Below, piece by piece: positions 10,401 through 17,569 of a DNA stretch of 39,214 bases. Each line of letters starts with the position of its first letter. Positions within the stretch are counted from its first letter, which is position 1. Made by a program: the position numbers and the translations under genes. The stretch is from JBBRUG01 sp038247995 (GTDB lineage Bacteria > Chloroflexota > Chloroflexia > Chloroflexales > Chloroflexaceae). The notes under the pieces are model-generated. The model saw nothing but the letters and a program-made list of their open reading frames with translations, had not been told where the DNA came from and did not search any database. The stretch covers positions 1 through 39,214 of the forward strand of contig JBBRUG010000008.1 in assembly GCA_038247995.1 (NCBI GenBank). Reading direction: 5' to 3'.

Positions 10401-10520
10401 CTCTACGTGGTGCGCGAGATTGTAACCCTCCATGGAGGAACGGTTGCCGTCGTAAGTGAAGCAGGCGTCGGTAGCACCTTCACAGTGGATCTGCCGCTCG
10501 TGGCGGAGGATCGGGAATGA
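7419..10520 (+). CDS. PAS/GAF soluble sensor histidine kinase
   Basis: A 1,033-aa cytoplasmic histidine kinase. Approximate order: a divergent PAS (10-105), PAS (115-232), PAS/PAC (243-365), PAS (368-490), PAS (495-615), coiled segment, GAF (645-800), HisKA and HATPase_c. The phospho-acceptor is H816 in IASHDLRSPL, the classical HPK1-type H-box. ATP-site boxes are N934 (NLIGNAVKYSPG), D962 (DQGIGIP) and MGIGLYVVREI. The PAS-PAC units end in typical D(I/V)(S/T)xR/K signatures (ATDISERI, LLDITARK, STDISEPL). No receiver or membrane segment is seen. An excellent AGGAGGG ribosome site at 7410-7416 sets the ATG at 7419. It lies 100 bp downstream of the response regulator on the same strand and is probably cotranscribed. 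Its GAF domain resembles the last GAF of the kinase at 2343 (shared LSQSLTPAQ/LAEALTPTQ-type opening). Confidence 0.93.
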   Translation: MSELRGVTSQVGRTCGAVVDQGLRIIELDEAFARLIGDTRGALLGQPIPDLLPALAAPLRAVLTSGHALPRVLLQRPEDTPLSLRLAPLRTTRGTIAGVELMVEPAGPEAQPPTVRAVLDGLFAFAGVLRPDGTLIEANRAALEVAGLTPGDVLGKPFANTFWWSYDPAVQAQLRAAIARAAGGEIVRYDVPVRFAENQFITIDFMLAPARDVEGRVAYLIPSATDISERIASERTLRERERHLSLALEAAQMGTWEIDLQSHAVLRSPTTDRAFGLTPDGAPRTTDDYFQCVHPEDVGRVAESIRRTVEEGAEHAVEYRVTRPDVAMRWFASRGALIHDDQGTPRRLIGALLDITARKEAEAAIEASEARFQATFEHAPLGIAHVSLAGCWLRVNERLCTITGYTQDELCARTFQSITHPDDLAANLTLVEQLRAGRIDVYDMEKRCIHKDGGAVWVNLTVSLVRRPDGAPDYFIAMVEEISRRKAVEAELHFQAQLLDTVGQGVIATDVDGTVRYWNRFAEQLYGWTREEALGRNILDLVAADITFQQGQAIMAQLQAGEPWAGQYVVRRRDGATFPAFVTDTSLYGSDGAVIGVVGISTDISEPLRLEAEREEFLAREQAARAAAERATARLSQLQAMTAALAEALTPTQVAEVIVEQSLAALGAAASSLRLISADGQTLDALHNSGMPAETAGRWAQIPINTPMPICEVARTGRPLYFDDRDALATRYPAMEQIVAPLGYRAFAIVPLSIEGRTIGSLALTFVEPRHFANEDRDVLLAMTGQAAQAITRAQLYNMAREAVEVRDTFIAIASHDLRSPLTVILGQAQLLERQVGVVGREDQSKQRVRCIVTQTQRLSRMIGTLFDLSRIQSGQLTIDRVPLDFAALADRVVAEIQPTLSQPILEFVGIPEGLWVAGDEIRLEQVLYNLIGNAVKYSPGSCVVTIRVERQDTRAYLAVIDQGIGIPTAALPRLFERYYRAENAGASSGMGIGLYVVREIVTLHGGTVAVVSEAGVGSTFTVDLPLVAEDRE

Positions 10521-10581
10521 TTAGGGCCCAGCTCCGTCTGGTCGCCGGCATCCTTACTTTCCGCTTAAGCTTTATTGATAA

Positions 10582-10978
10582 CTCGCCTGCGGCATCACCG
10601 TCGCGACGGACTCCCGTTATGGCGCGTTCTTCAACCCAGGCTAGGCCCGCCTGAACGAGATGGCGGCGCAGCTCGGGCTGGACACGGCGGCCTTCGGCGA
10701 TTGCCTTGGGTCAGGGAAGTACACCGCGCAGGTCGAGGCCGACTACGCCGAAACCGGCCGCGTGGGGGTGACAGGCACGCCGACCTTCTTCATCAATGGG
10801 ATGGCCTATCCCGGCAAAAACTCAGCCGTAAACCCGGCTCTACCGATAACCCGGCCACATCGATCTCGATGCCGCTATCGCCGCTTGGGGGCAGGTGCTG
10901 ACTCGCGACAGTGGGCGCTCGGCCGCGACGGGGCAGCAGTACGTCGGTGACGCCCGCCGCTTCTCGGTAGCGTCATGA
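10582..10978 (+). pseudogene. Broken DsbA-family thiol-disulfide protein
   Basis: The first frame reads YGAFFNPG, then a TAG stop at 10642-10644, then LGLDTAAFGDCLGSGKY and GVTGTPTFFING, the characteristic cis-Pro loop and strand of DsbA-like (thioredoxin_4) proteins. After about 10830 the frame is lost. In another frame the expected end HIDLDAAIAAWGQVL follows (about 10858-10902) and stays open to a TGA at 10976-10978. The catalytic CxxC N-terminal half is absent. So at least one nonsense mutation, one frameshift and a 5' deletion have removed function. Confidence 0.75.
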
Positions 10979-11183
10979 GACCACGCCGAGCCGCAGTGTG
11001 GCACGCTCAGCGGGGCAGGCAGACAACCACGTCTTATACTGCCGATGTCGGTCGCCGACACATGTATATCCGGGATCTCAGCCACCTCGGGTGTTCCATC
11101 ATTGGCTGTTCCCACATGTTTCGGTGCCATTTCTGTGCCACCTGCACGCCCGCGATGTTCCAGGAAGAGCTAGATCACACTAA

Positions 11184-11921
11184 TCACACCCCAACCAGCA
11201 TCCGCGCGGCATACTGCTCCAGAATCAGTTCAGCCGGGCCATCGGCGCGCAATTGGCCGTGGTCCATCCAGAGTGCGCGCTGGCAGAAGCGACCGAGCAT
11301 GTTTGGGTCGTGCGAGACGAGCAGCAACGTCTTGCCGGCTTTGCGGAAGCCCTCAATGCGTTCGAAGCACTTCTGCTGGAAATTACTGTCGCCCACCGCC
11401 AATGCCTCATCGACAATGAGCACATCGGGATCAACGTGGGTAGCCACGGCAAAGGCCAGGCGCATTTGCATACCGGAACTGTAGGTGCGCAGCGGCTGAT
11501 CGATAAACTCCTCGATCTCGGCGAAATCCACAATCGAACGGTAACGCGCATCAACTTCGGCGCGGCGCAACCCGGCCACGACAGCGCTAACGTAGAGATT
11601 CTCGCGCCCGGTCAAATTCGGATGAAAGCCCGCGCCGAGGTCGAGCAAGGCCGCCACGCGCCCCTCCACGCGCACACTGCCGGTTGTCGCCCGGCCGAGG
11701 CCGCAGATCAGGCGTAGGAGCGTGCTCTTCCCGGCGCCGTTATGCCCAACCAGGCCAACCGCTTCGCCCGGTGCAATCTGAAATGAAACATCGCGCAGCG
11801 CCCAGAAAGCGGTACCCCGGCGGGCGGAGGTGAAGACCTGCGCGAGCGCCTGCTGAAAGGTACGCGGCGCGCCGCCCTGGAGCCAGTAACGCTTGCCCAG
11901 TTGGGTAACGCTGATACTCAT
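11184..11921 (-). CDS. Polysaccharide-export ABC transporter ATPase
   Basis: A 245-aa nucleotide-binding subunit of an ABC-2 exporter of the Wzt/TagH/RfbB type. Walker A is GHNGAGKST (59-67), the ABC signature is YSSGMQMR (147-154), Walker B is VLIVDE with catalytic E172, and the switch His is H204 in SHD. The Y-S-S-G-M signature and DLGAGFHPNLTGREN loop are typical of O-antigen and teichoic-acid exporters. It lacks the extra C-terminal carbohydrate-binding domain of Wzt, so substrate recognition by a terminal sugar cap is not expected. It is the last gene of the long minus-strand operon. Its ATG overlaps the permease stop by 4 bp (ATGA), which indicates coupled translation. Confidence 0.95.
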   Translation of the reverse strand: MSISVTQLGKRYWLQGGAPRTFQQALAQVFTSARRGTAFWALRDVSFQIAPGEAVGLVGHNGAGKSTLLRLICGLGRATTGSVRVEGRVAALLDLGAGFHPNLTGRENLYVSAVVAGLRRAEVDARYRSIVDFAEIEEFIDQPLRTYSSGMQMRLAFAVATHVDPDVLIVDEALAVGDSNFQQKCFERIEGFRKAGKTLLLVSHDPNMLGRFCQRALWMDHGQLRADGPAELILEQYAARMLVGV

Positions 11922-12706
11922 ACTTCCTCGACAAAGGCATCTTCAAGGGCATAGAAGATATACAGAGCGACGCCGAGCAACAGCGCACTGAAGAGGCCAC
12001 ACCAGGCCAGCGCAGTCCAATTCGGCATCTCGCCCTGCAGGGCAATCGCGCGGTGCGCCATAATCAGCACAGCGAGCGGGTTGAAGTGTAACAAATAAAC
12101 CTGCTCACCGCTGACCCGTTCCAGGTCGTAAAAAATCGGCGTCAGGTAGAACCAGAGGATCATCAACACGCCAAGCAGGTGCTGCACATCGCGCACGATC
12201 GTGCTGACCGCCGCGAAGAATACGGTGCAGGCGAGCGTGAAGAGGAACTGCACCACCCAGACGACCGGCAGCGCCAGCAGGGCCGGCGTGAGCGGCACGC
12301 CTTCGAAGATCAGCAGCGCTAATAGCACCGGCAGGGCCAGCAAATACAAGACGAAGTTCGTGCCGGTGACGGTGAGCGGCAGCAGCGCGCGCGGGAAGAA
12401 CGGCTTGCGCACGAGGTCGCGGTTGTCGAGCAGCGTAGACGAACCGGTGATCACCGAGGTTTGAAACCAGGTCCAACTGATCAGCCCGGCAAAGATGAAC
12501 GCAGCATAGTTAGGAATGTTCAGCGGCACCAGGCGCGTAAAGACCACGTGCATCACGGCGACCATGCCGAGCGGGCTCAATACCGCCCAGAGCAAGCCAA
12601 GCCACGAGCCCTTGTAGCGGATCCGCAGTTCGCGCCCGATCAGGGTCGTCAGCGCATCAAAGGCGTAGCCGGGCGAGGGTCGGTTGAGGATGAGGTTGTT
12701 TTTCAT
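11918..12706 (-). CDS. ABC-2 type polysaccharide exporter permease
   Basis: A 262-aa integral membrane protein with about six predicted helices (around residues 35-57, 66-84, 108-135, 142-170, 176-195, 233-253) and an N-terminal cytoplasmic segment LIGRELRIRYKGSWLGLLW typical of the Wzm/TagG/RfbA permease family. It would form the channel that carries a lipid-linked glycan across the cytoplasmic membrane, powered by the ATPase encoded next. It overlaps the ATPase start by 4 bp and the upstream glycosyltransferase stop by 4 bp. Confidence 0.94.
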   Translation of the reverse strand: MKNNLILNRPSPGYAFDALTTLIGRELRIRYKGSWLGLLWAVLSPLGMVAVMHVVFTRLVPLNIPNYAAFIFAGLISWTWFQTSVITGSSTLLDNRDLVRKPFFPRALLPLTVTGTNFVLYLLALPVLLALLIFEGVPLTPALLALPVVWVVQFLFTLACTVFFAAVSTIVRDVQHLLGVLMILWFYLTPIFYDLERVSGEQVYLLHFNPLAVLIMAHRAIALQGEMPNWTALAWCGLFSALLLGVALYIFYALEDAFVEEV

Positions 12707-13905
12707 AGTTGGGTCATACGCGGTGTATGCCTCTGGCGCAGTGCGGCATCGTGCCGATAGGTTTCTCGAAATGCCGCTGGGGCATGGAGCATGCCCCAGA
12801 CTTCCGCCCAGACCATTGCGAGCGGAAGATCGAGGCGTCCGAGCAGGCGTTCAAACAATCGGCGTAGCACCCAACCGCCGGCCCAACCTACGGCATAACG
12901 CGCTGTGGCGTAGCGATCCACGCTACCGCAACGCCAAATCTTTGTCAGGTAGACGCCGAAGGCGCGACCGTTACTATAGATCTGGCGATAGAGGCCCGGT
13001 CGGTCGCGACGATGCTGATGCCAGACCAGCGCTGAGGGTTCGTAGTGCAGATCGAGCTCGGCAGCCAGCACCCGATGGAACATATCAATATCGCCGCCGC
13101 CGAAAGCGGGCGTGCCGACATCAAGCGCCGTGTCGAAACCGCCCAGACGCTCAAGTGTAGCCCGCCGAAACGCCATGTTCGCGCCAACACCGCATTGGTG
13201 TGCGCTGATGATCCCGCGCGCTCCAAGGCGCTGATGGTGGAACAACCGCGGCGTAAAGCCTTTGCTCATGCCGCCGTAACGCTCAAAAAGGATCTGCGCT
13301 TGCGTCTCCAGTTCCGCCGGCAGTACGAGCCCGGTCATGGCGGCGATCTGCGGATCGACAAAGGCGGCGGCAATGCCCCAGAGCCAATCGCGATCAACCT
13401 GGACATCGTCGTCGGTATACGCAATGATCGCATGGTGCGCCTCGTCGGCCCCGCGGTTGCGCGCCCAATTGAGGCCGGGACGCTCTTCGCGCACATAGCG
13501 GAAGGGTGTTGGCGCAACAACTTCGCGTGTTGCTTCATCGCGTGAGGCATTATCGACAACCACAACCTCAAAATCGGGATAGTCGAGGCGAACGAGGGCG
13601 GCCAGGCAGTGCTGAAGCGCTTCCGGTCGATCACGGGTACAGACGACAACGCTGATCGGCGGCGCCGGCGGCGGCGTGGCCGCAATCGACAGCGCTACAA
13701 TCACCTCCCACCCGAGTTCGCGTTCGATCGCCATGCGCAACTCACCGGCGCTGTAGACGAACCCATACGGCGGTCGCGCCAGTTGCAAAAGCCCCAGCGG
13801 GCGGCGCCCAAACCGGACTAAAAGCCAGAGCTTATCATAACGCGGATCAAGGACGATCTGATTGACGCCCTGACAAAGATCAACTTCGGTCACAAAAGCA
13901 GGCAT
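12703..13905 (-). CDS. GT2 glycosyltransferase with N-terminal accessory domain
   Basis: A 400-aa family 2 (GT-A fold) glycosyltransferase. The catalytic domain starts near residue 84 (ISVVVCTRDRPEAL), has the DDD metal/nucleotide motif at 165-167 in AYTDDDVQVD, and the later acceptor-side blocks GANMAFRR, GGGDIDMF and ALVWHQHRRD. Residues 23-64 form a small extra domain with the pattern LLVRFGRRPLGLLQL that is also present in two other GT2 proteins of this operon. It probably transfers a sugar from a nucleotide or lipid donor to the growing glycan at the inner face of the membrane. The ATG at 13905 has an AGGAG site 10 nt upstream that lies inside the end of the preceding gene. Sugar specificity is unknown. 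Confidence 0.93.
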   Translation of the reverse strand: MPAFVTEVDLCQGVNQIVLDPRYDKLWLLVRFGRRPLGLLQLARPPYGFVYSAGELRMAIERELGWEVIVALSIAATPPPAPPISVVVCTRDRPEALQHCLAALVRLDYPDFEVVVVDNASRDEATREVVAPTPFRYVREERPGLNWARNRGADEAHHAIIAYTDDDVQVDRDWLWGIAAAFVDPQIAAMTGLVLPAELETQAQILFERYGGMSKGFTPRLFHHQRLGARGIISAHQCGVGANMAFRRATLERLGGFDTALDVGTPAFGGGDIDMFHRVLAAELDLHYEPSALVWHQHRRDRPGLYRQIYSNGRAFGVYLTKIWRCGSVDRYATARYAVGWAGGWVLRRLFERLLGRLDLPLAMVWAEVWGMLHAPAAFRETYRHDAALRQRHTPRMTQL

Positions 13906-13912
13906 AACTGGA

Positions 13913-15184
13913 TCACTCCTGCTCCGGCAATTGCGCGGATAGCGATGAATGCCGGCGAGCCATGCCTAGCGCCAGGGCCGGAAAATATTTCTGCTGCGCG
14001 ATGGCGCGAACGGCTGCGCGCACATGCTCAACCCGCAACGGTTCGGCGCCCGGTTGGGGCGGCAAGGCGAGCAAGGGCACGCCCGCAAGGGCAATAATTG
14101 CGCCCTTAGTGCTGGCGGCGGCAAAAAGCGCTTCCGCCGCAGGTTCGGTGGGGAGATCGGCGAGATCAATTTGGGGCGCATCGGGAGCGAGGCGTTGACG
14201 TAGAGGCGCCTCCCCAATCCAGCGTTTATAATTATCACGCGCGCGCAGCATCGAAGCGATGCCGCAGAAATAGTTGTATTCGCGCAGTGCCGCAACCAGT
14301 TTCTGCCAGCGATAGCGTAGTTTGAAACGTTCACAAAAATCGATGGCGATCAGAATAAGACGCTCAAAGCGTTCGCCATGCTGGGGGACAATAAACGCCA
14401 TTAGCCGAATAAAACGCGTTATCAGCGCAGGATGATAGAGCCGATCAAATAAGTAGTTGCGCAACTCGGGATGGCGCTGGGCAATTTGGACATCGGCGAT
14501 GCCCTCCTGGCGAATGCGCCGCTGCCACTGGGCTAGATTGGTTTGATCGTGATGATCGCCGACGGCCGCTGGGGCAAAGCTGAAGGTCGCCCCTGCTTTG
14601 AGTAGCCGATACCCGAGTTCATAATCTTCAAGGCGCCCGCTGAAGGTAAGATCAAACCCATTTACTTGCCAGAAGATCTCGGCCGCCAGCGAAGCGTTGC
14701 CGCTGAAAAAGTCGCGGTAGCTATAACGATGGCTGGGTTGGGCAAAGCCGTGAAACATGTCTTCCCACCAACGATGCGCATCGCGCTGCCACCAGGTCGG
14801 CCGGTGCGGCAACATTGGCCGCGAGTAGCCCAGGACTACCCGGTTGGGCGCTTGCGCTTCCATGTGCGCACGTACAAAGCCGGGCGCTACAGCAATATCA
14901 TCGTCGAGGAAGATGAATACCCGGCCGCGAGCTGCCTGAGCGCCGACCTGGCGTGTAGTTGCGGCGCTGCGAACGACATGGCTGATCAGATGTAACTGGA
15001 ACGGCGCCGTGAGGGCAAACGCCTGCACCTGCGCTACCGTAGAATCGGTACAGGCATCGGCAACGACAATCACCTCAAGATCATGCAGTGGCCAATCTTG
15101 TTGGCCCAGAGCCCCCAGATGACGCAGCAGCAGCGCTGAACGATTATGGGTTGGAATGATCATGCTTACTGTCGGCGTATGCAT
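13913..15184 (-). CDS. GT2 glycosyltransferase with C-terminal accessory domain
   Basis: A 423-aa GT-A glycosyltransferase: SMIIPTHNRS at 7-16, nucleotide-binding region VVADACTDST, DDD at 94-96 in IFLDDDIAVAPGF, and the acceptor block GFDLTFSGRLEDYELGYRL (177-195). Residues about 240-320 are a basic and aromatic region. Residues 361-400 (GAIIALAGVPLLALPPQ and following) match the pattern of the accessory domain found at the N-terminus of three sister enzymes, here placed at the C-terminus. The gap to the next gene is 7 nt and to the gene before it 3 nt. Confidence 0.92.
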   Translation of the reverse strand: MHTPTVSMIIPTHNRSALLLRHLGALGQQDWPLHDLEVIVVADACTDSTVAQVQAFALTAPFQLHLISHVVRSAATTRQVGAQAARGRVFIFLDDDIAVAPGFVRAHMEAQAPNRVVLGYSRPMLPHRPTWWQRDAHRWWEDMFHGFAQPSHRYSYRDFFSGNASLAAEIFWQVNGFDLTFSGRLEDYELGYRLLKAGATFSFAPAAVGDHHDQTNLAQWQRRIRQEGIADVQIAQRHPELRNYLFDRLYHPALITRFIRLMAFIVPQHGERFERLILIAIDFCERFKLRYRWQKLVAALREYNYFCGIASMLRARDNYKRWIGEAPLRQRLAPDAPQIDLADLPTEPAAEALFAAASTKGAIIALAGVPLLALPPQPGAEPLRVEHVRAAVRAIAQQKYFPALALGMARRHSSLSAQLPEQE

Positions 15185-15187
15185 CGG

Positions 15188-16381
15188 TTAGCCTTTTCCG
15201 GTCTGTTCACGGGCTTTGATCCGTGCCCGCAGATATGCCCCCGGGCCGGCCAGCGCTCCACGCAACTCCGCCAGAGCCAGATCGCGCGGTGTTGCCCCCG
15301 GACGCTGCAAGATTGCGCGGGCGGCTTCACGCACATGATGCTGCACAAACCACATGCTGCCGTTTTTAAGCACCGTCCAATCGCCTTCCACCAGGAACGC
15401 CCGCGTCCACCAGGCAAACAGGCCCACTCCGTAGCCCTCAATACAGCGGCGTAAGTCGGCCCACTCACGGCGATGGCGATGCCAAACCAGTGCCGCCGGT
15501 TCGTAGACGGCCCGATAACTCCGTGCAATCACCCGGTAAAAAAACTCTTGGTCGCCGCCGCTCATAGCGGGAGTTCCACCGTCGAGCGCTTCGTCGAAGA
15601 GGCCGATCTGCTGGAGCGCCGCGCGCCGGATCGCCATATTCACACCAGCGCCGATCCGACCGGCCCCAACCGGATCAAGCGATTGTACATCGAAGACGCG
15701 GCGCTCAAAACCACGCTGAAAGCCATTGGATTCTTCAAACCAGATCTGGGCCGGCGTTTCGAGCTCGATCGGCATCGTGATGCCGGTAACCAGTGCAACC
15801 GTTGGATCATTGAAGTTGGCCCGCAACGCATCGAGCCAGCCGGGATCGACGATTGCATCGTCGTCGGTAAAGGCGACAATCTCGCCCTGGGCCGTCTGCA
15901 ACCCCCGATTCCGGGCGACATTGAGCCCGGGGCGTGGTTCATAAATGTAGCGTACCTGCGGGTAGCGCGCCACCAGGTTGCGCGCCTGATCGTCGCTTGG
16001 GCAGTTGTCGATCACCAGCACTTCGTGGCCCTGATCGGCGAGTTGCGCGAGTCCGGGCAGGCAGCGCGCCAGATCTGCGGGGCGATCGCGCGTACATATC
16101 ACCACGCTGGCGGTAGGCATGCTGCGCTTAGGCGGCGCCGACTCGTTTGTCGTCCGCTGCCAGATCGCTGCGGCAAGGCGTACTTCCACTAGCCGCAGAT
16201 CGGCGACCGTTACCCGCCCGTTGGTAACCGGAAGCCAGGCTTGGCCGACAACCGCCACGCCGTGCCGAAAGACAACCAATGCCTGTTTATAGTCCGCAAG
16301 ATCTGTTAACGGCTGATTGATTTGCGTAACCTGAAGCTCGCGAACTGCGATTGGTTTATAGCGGCTGTGCTGCATCCACAT
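15188..16381 (-). CDS. GT2 glycosyltransferase with N-terminal accessory domain
   Basis: A 397-aa family 2 glycosyltransferase. The catalytic domain begins at ASVVICTRDRPADL (about 91-104), carries DNCPSDD, RPGLNVARNRG and the DDD motif in AFTDDDAIVD, then GAGVNMAIRR, GGDQEFFYR and ALVWHRHRRE. Residues about 31-75 (LVVFRHGVAVVGQAWLPV and following) are a more divergent copy of the accessory domain seen in its neighbours. The ATG directly follows the TAA of the previous gene, so translation is very probably coupled. Confidence 0.92.
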   Translation of the reverse strand: MWMQHSRYKPIAVRELQVTQINQPLTDLADYKQALVVFRHGVAVVGQAWLPVTNGRVTVADLRLVEVRLAAAIWQRTTNESAPPKRSMPTASVVICTRDRPADLARCLPGLAQLADQGHEVLVIDNCPSDDQARNLVARYPQVRYIYEPRPGLNVARNRGLQTAQGEIVAFTDDDAIVDPGWLDALRANFNDPTVALVTGITMPIELETPAQIWFEESNGFQRGFERRVFDVQSLDPVGAGRIGAGVNMAIRRAALQQIGLFDEALDGGTPAMSGGDQEFFYRVIARSYRAVYEPAALVWHRHRREWADLRRCIEGYGVGLFAWWTRAFLVEGDWTVLKNGSMWFVQHHVREAARAILQRPGATPRDLALAELRGALAGPGAYLRARIKAREQTGKG

Positions 16382-17569
16382 TTATCTTTCTGTGGCCCTG
16401 CTACGCCACAGCCGCCCCGGCCCGAACCATGCGCCGGCGGCTTCGTAAGCCAGCAACATCAGCGGCAGCGCCGGACGGCCGCGCAGCTTCGCCCAGGCCG
16501 CCTTGACAATCGGCCCGCCCCACCAGCGCACGGCAATCAGCAGGGCGCCCGTGTCGTACTGTTCGACAATGCGCTTGGTAAGAAAGGCGTACAGGCCCAC
16601 GCCATACCCGAAGAGGCAATTGCGCAGTTCGGTTTCTTCACGGCGATGCCGATGCCAGACCAGCGCATCGGGAGTATACACGATAGTCGCGCCGCTATCG
16701 AGCACTCGCGCAAACATATCGGTGTCGCCGCCCGAACAGGTAGCTGTACCGGCATCCAGGCGCGGGTCGAAGCCGCCCAGCGTCAGGGCAAGCTCACGGC
16801 GCAGGGCCATGTTCGCGCCCATCCCGGCAACGCCGGCCGCCGCCGGGGGCGTGTGCGGCGTACGAAACTCGCGCCGCGTAAATGTACGCCGGTTTGTGCA
16901 GTAGAGTTCGAAGCGCTGTTGGGCCGGGGTTTGCAACTCCAACGGTAGGACCAACCCGGTGACACAACCCACAGCCGGATCGCTGAACGGCGCCGCAATT
17001 GCCTCAGCCCAGGCGGGATCAACAACGGCGTCGTCATCTACATAGGCCACAAGCGGATGCTGGGCCGCGTGGAGGCCGCAGTTGCGCGCATGATCCAGAC
17101 CCTGGCGCGACTCAACCAGGTAGCGAAACGGAAAGCACGTCGCAACCTCCGCTGTGCCCCCACTGCGTGGCGCGTTATCAACCACAAGCACCTCGTGGCC
17201 GGCCACCGCTAACGGTTGAAGCGCCGTCAGACAGCGCGCGAGGTCGGTGGGGCGCTCGTGAGTGCAGACGATGATTGAGATTGGTGGCACGATAGACGAC
17301 GGACGACGGACGACGGACGACAGGCTGATGTCAGACGGGGTTGGTCGTTGATCCTTGGTCGTTGGTCGAGCGTCAGCTACTGAAAATTGCTCCCCAATCG
17401 CCGCCTGTAACTGCGCCGACGTGATCACACCCGTAGCCGCAGGCACGCGCAGCAAGCCCAGCGGGCGACCGTCGCGGCGCACGAGGGCAAACAACCCCTG
17501 CGCTTCAGCCGGCAACGTCAACTCGGGCAAGGCTACAGTGATTTCGATGTCGGCAACGAACATGCTCAT
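16382..17569 (-). CDS. GT2 glycosyltransferase with repeat-derived linker
   Basis: A 395-aa family 2 glycosyltransferase. Residues 23-62 are the accessory domain (FALVRRDGRPLGLLRVPA and following). The catalytic domain runs from ISIIVCTHERPTDL (about 97) with VDNAPRS, YVDDDAVVD (the DDD motif), GMGANMALRR, GGDTDMF and ALVWHRHRRE. Residues 68-77 and 83-92 of the linker are encoded by two sets of four heptanucleotide tandem repeats (17341-17368 and 17295-17322), read as QRPT- and VVRRPSS-type peptide. Since 7 is not a multiple of 3, a change of one unit would shift the frame. The start overlaps the stop of the previous gene by 4 bp. Confidence 0.93.
   Translation of the reverse strand: MSMFVADIEITVALPELTLPAEAQGLFALVRRDGRPLGLLRVPAATGVITSAQLQAAIGEQFSVADARPTTKDQRPTPSDISLSSVVRRPSSIVPPISIIVCTHERPTDLARCLTALQPLAVAGHEVLVVDNAPRSGGTAEVATCFPFRYLVESRQGLDHARNCGLHAAQHPLVAYVDDDAVVDPAWAEAIAAPFSDPAVGCVTGLVLPLELQTPAQQRFELYCTNRRTFTRREFRTPHTPPAAAGVAGMGANMALRRELALTLGGFDPRLDAGTATCSGGDTDMFARVLDSGATIVYTPDALVWHRHRREETELRNCLFGYGVGLYAFLTKRIVEQYDTGALLIAVRWWGGPIVKAAWAKLRGRPALPLMLLAYEAAGAWFGPGRLWRSRATER
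17295..17368. repeat. Two heptanucleotide tandem arrays inside a coding linker
   Basis: 17295-17322 is four units of GACGACG (the last unit ends in A). 17341-17368 is four units of TTGGTCG, the second degenerate (TTGATCC). They are separated by 18 nt. Both lie in the linker between the accessory and catalytic domains of the glycosyltransferase at 16382-17569. Confidence 0.9.

Noticed and set aside
10979..11183. Possible small gene between the DsbA-like remnant and the ABC ATPase
   Set aside because: Open frames there have no start context, no protein-like pattern and overlap the ATPase 3' end; I see nothing supportable.
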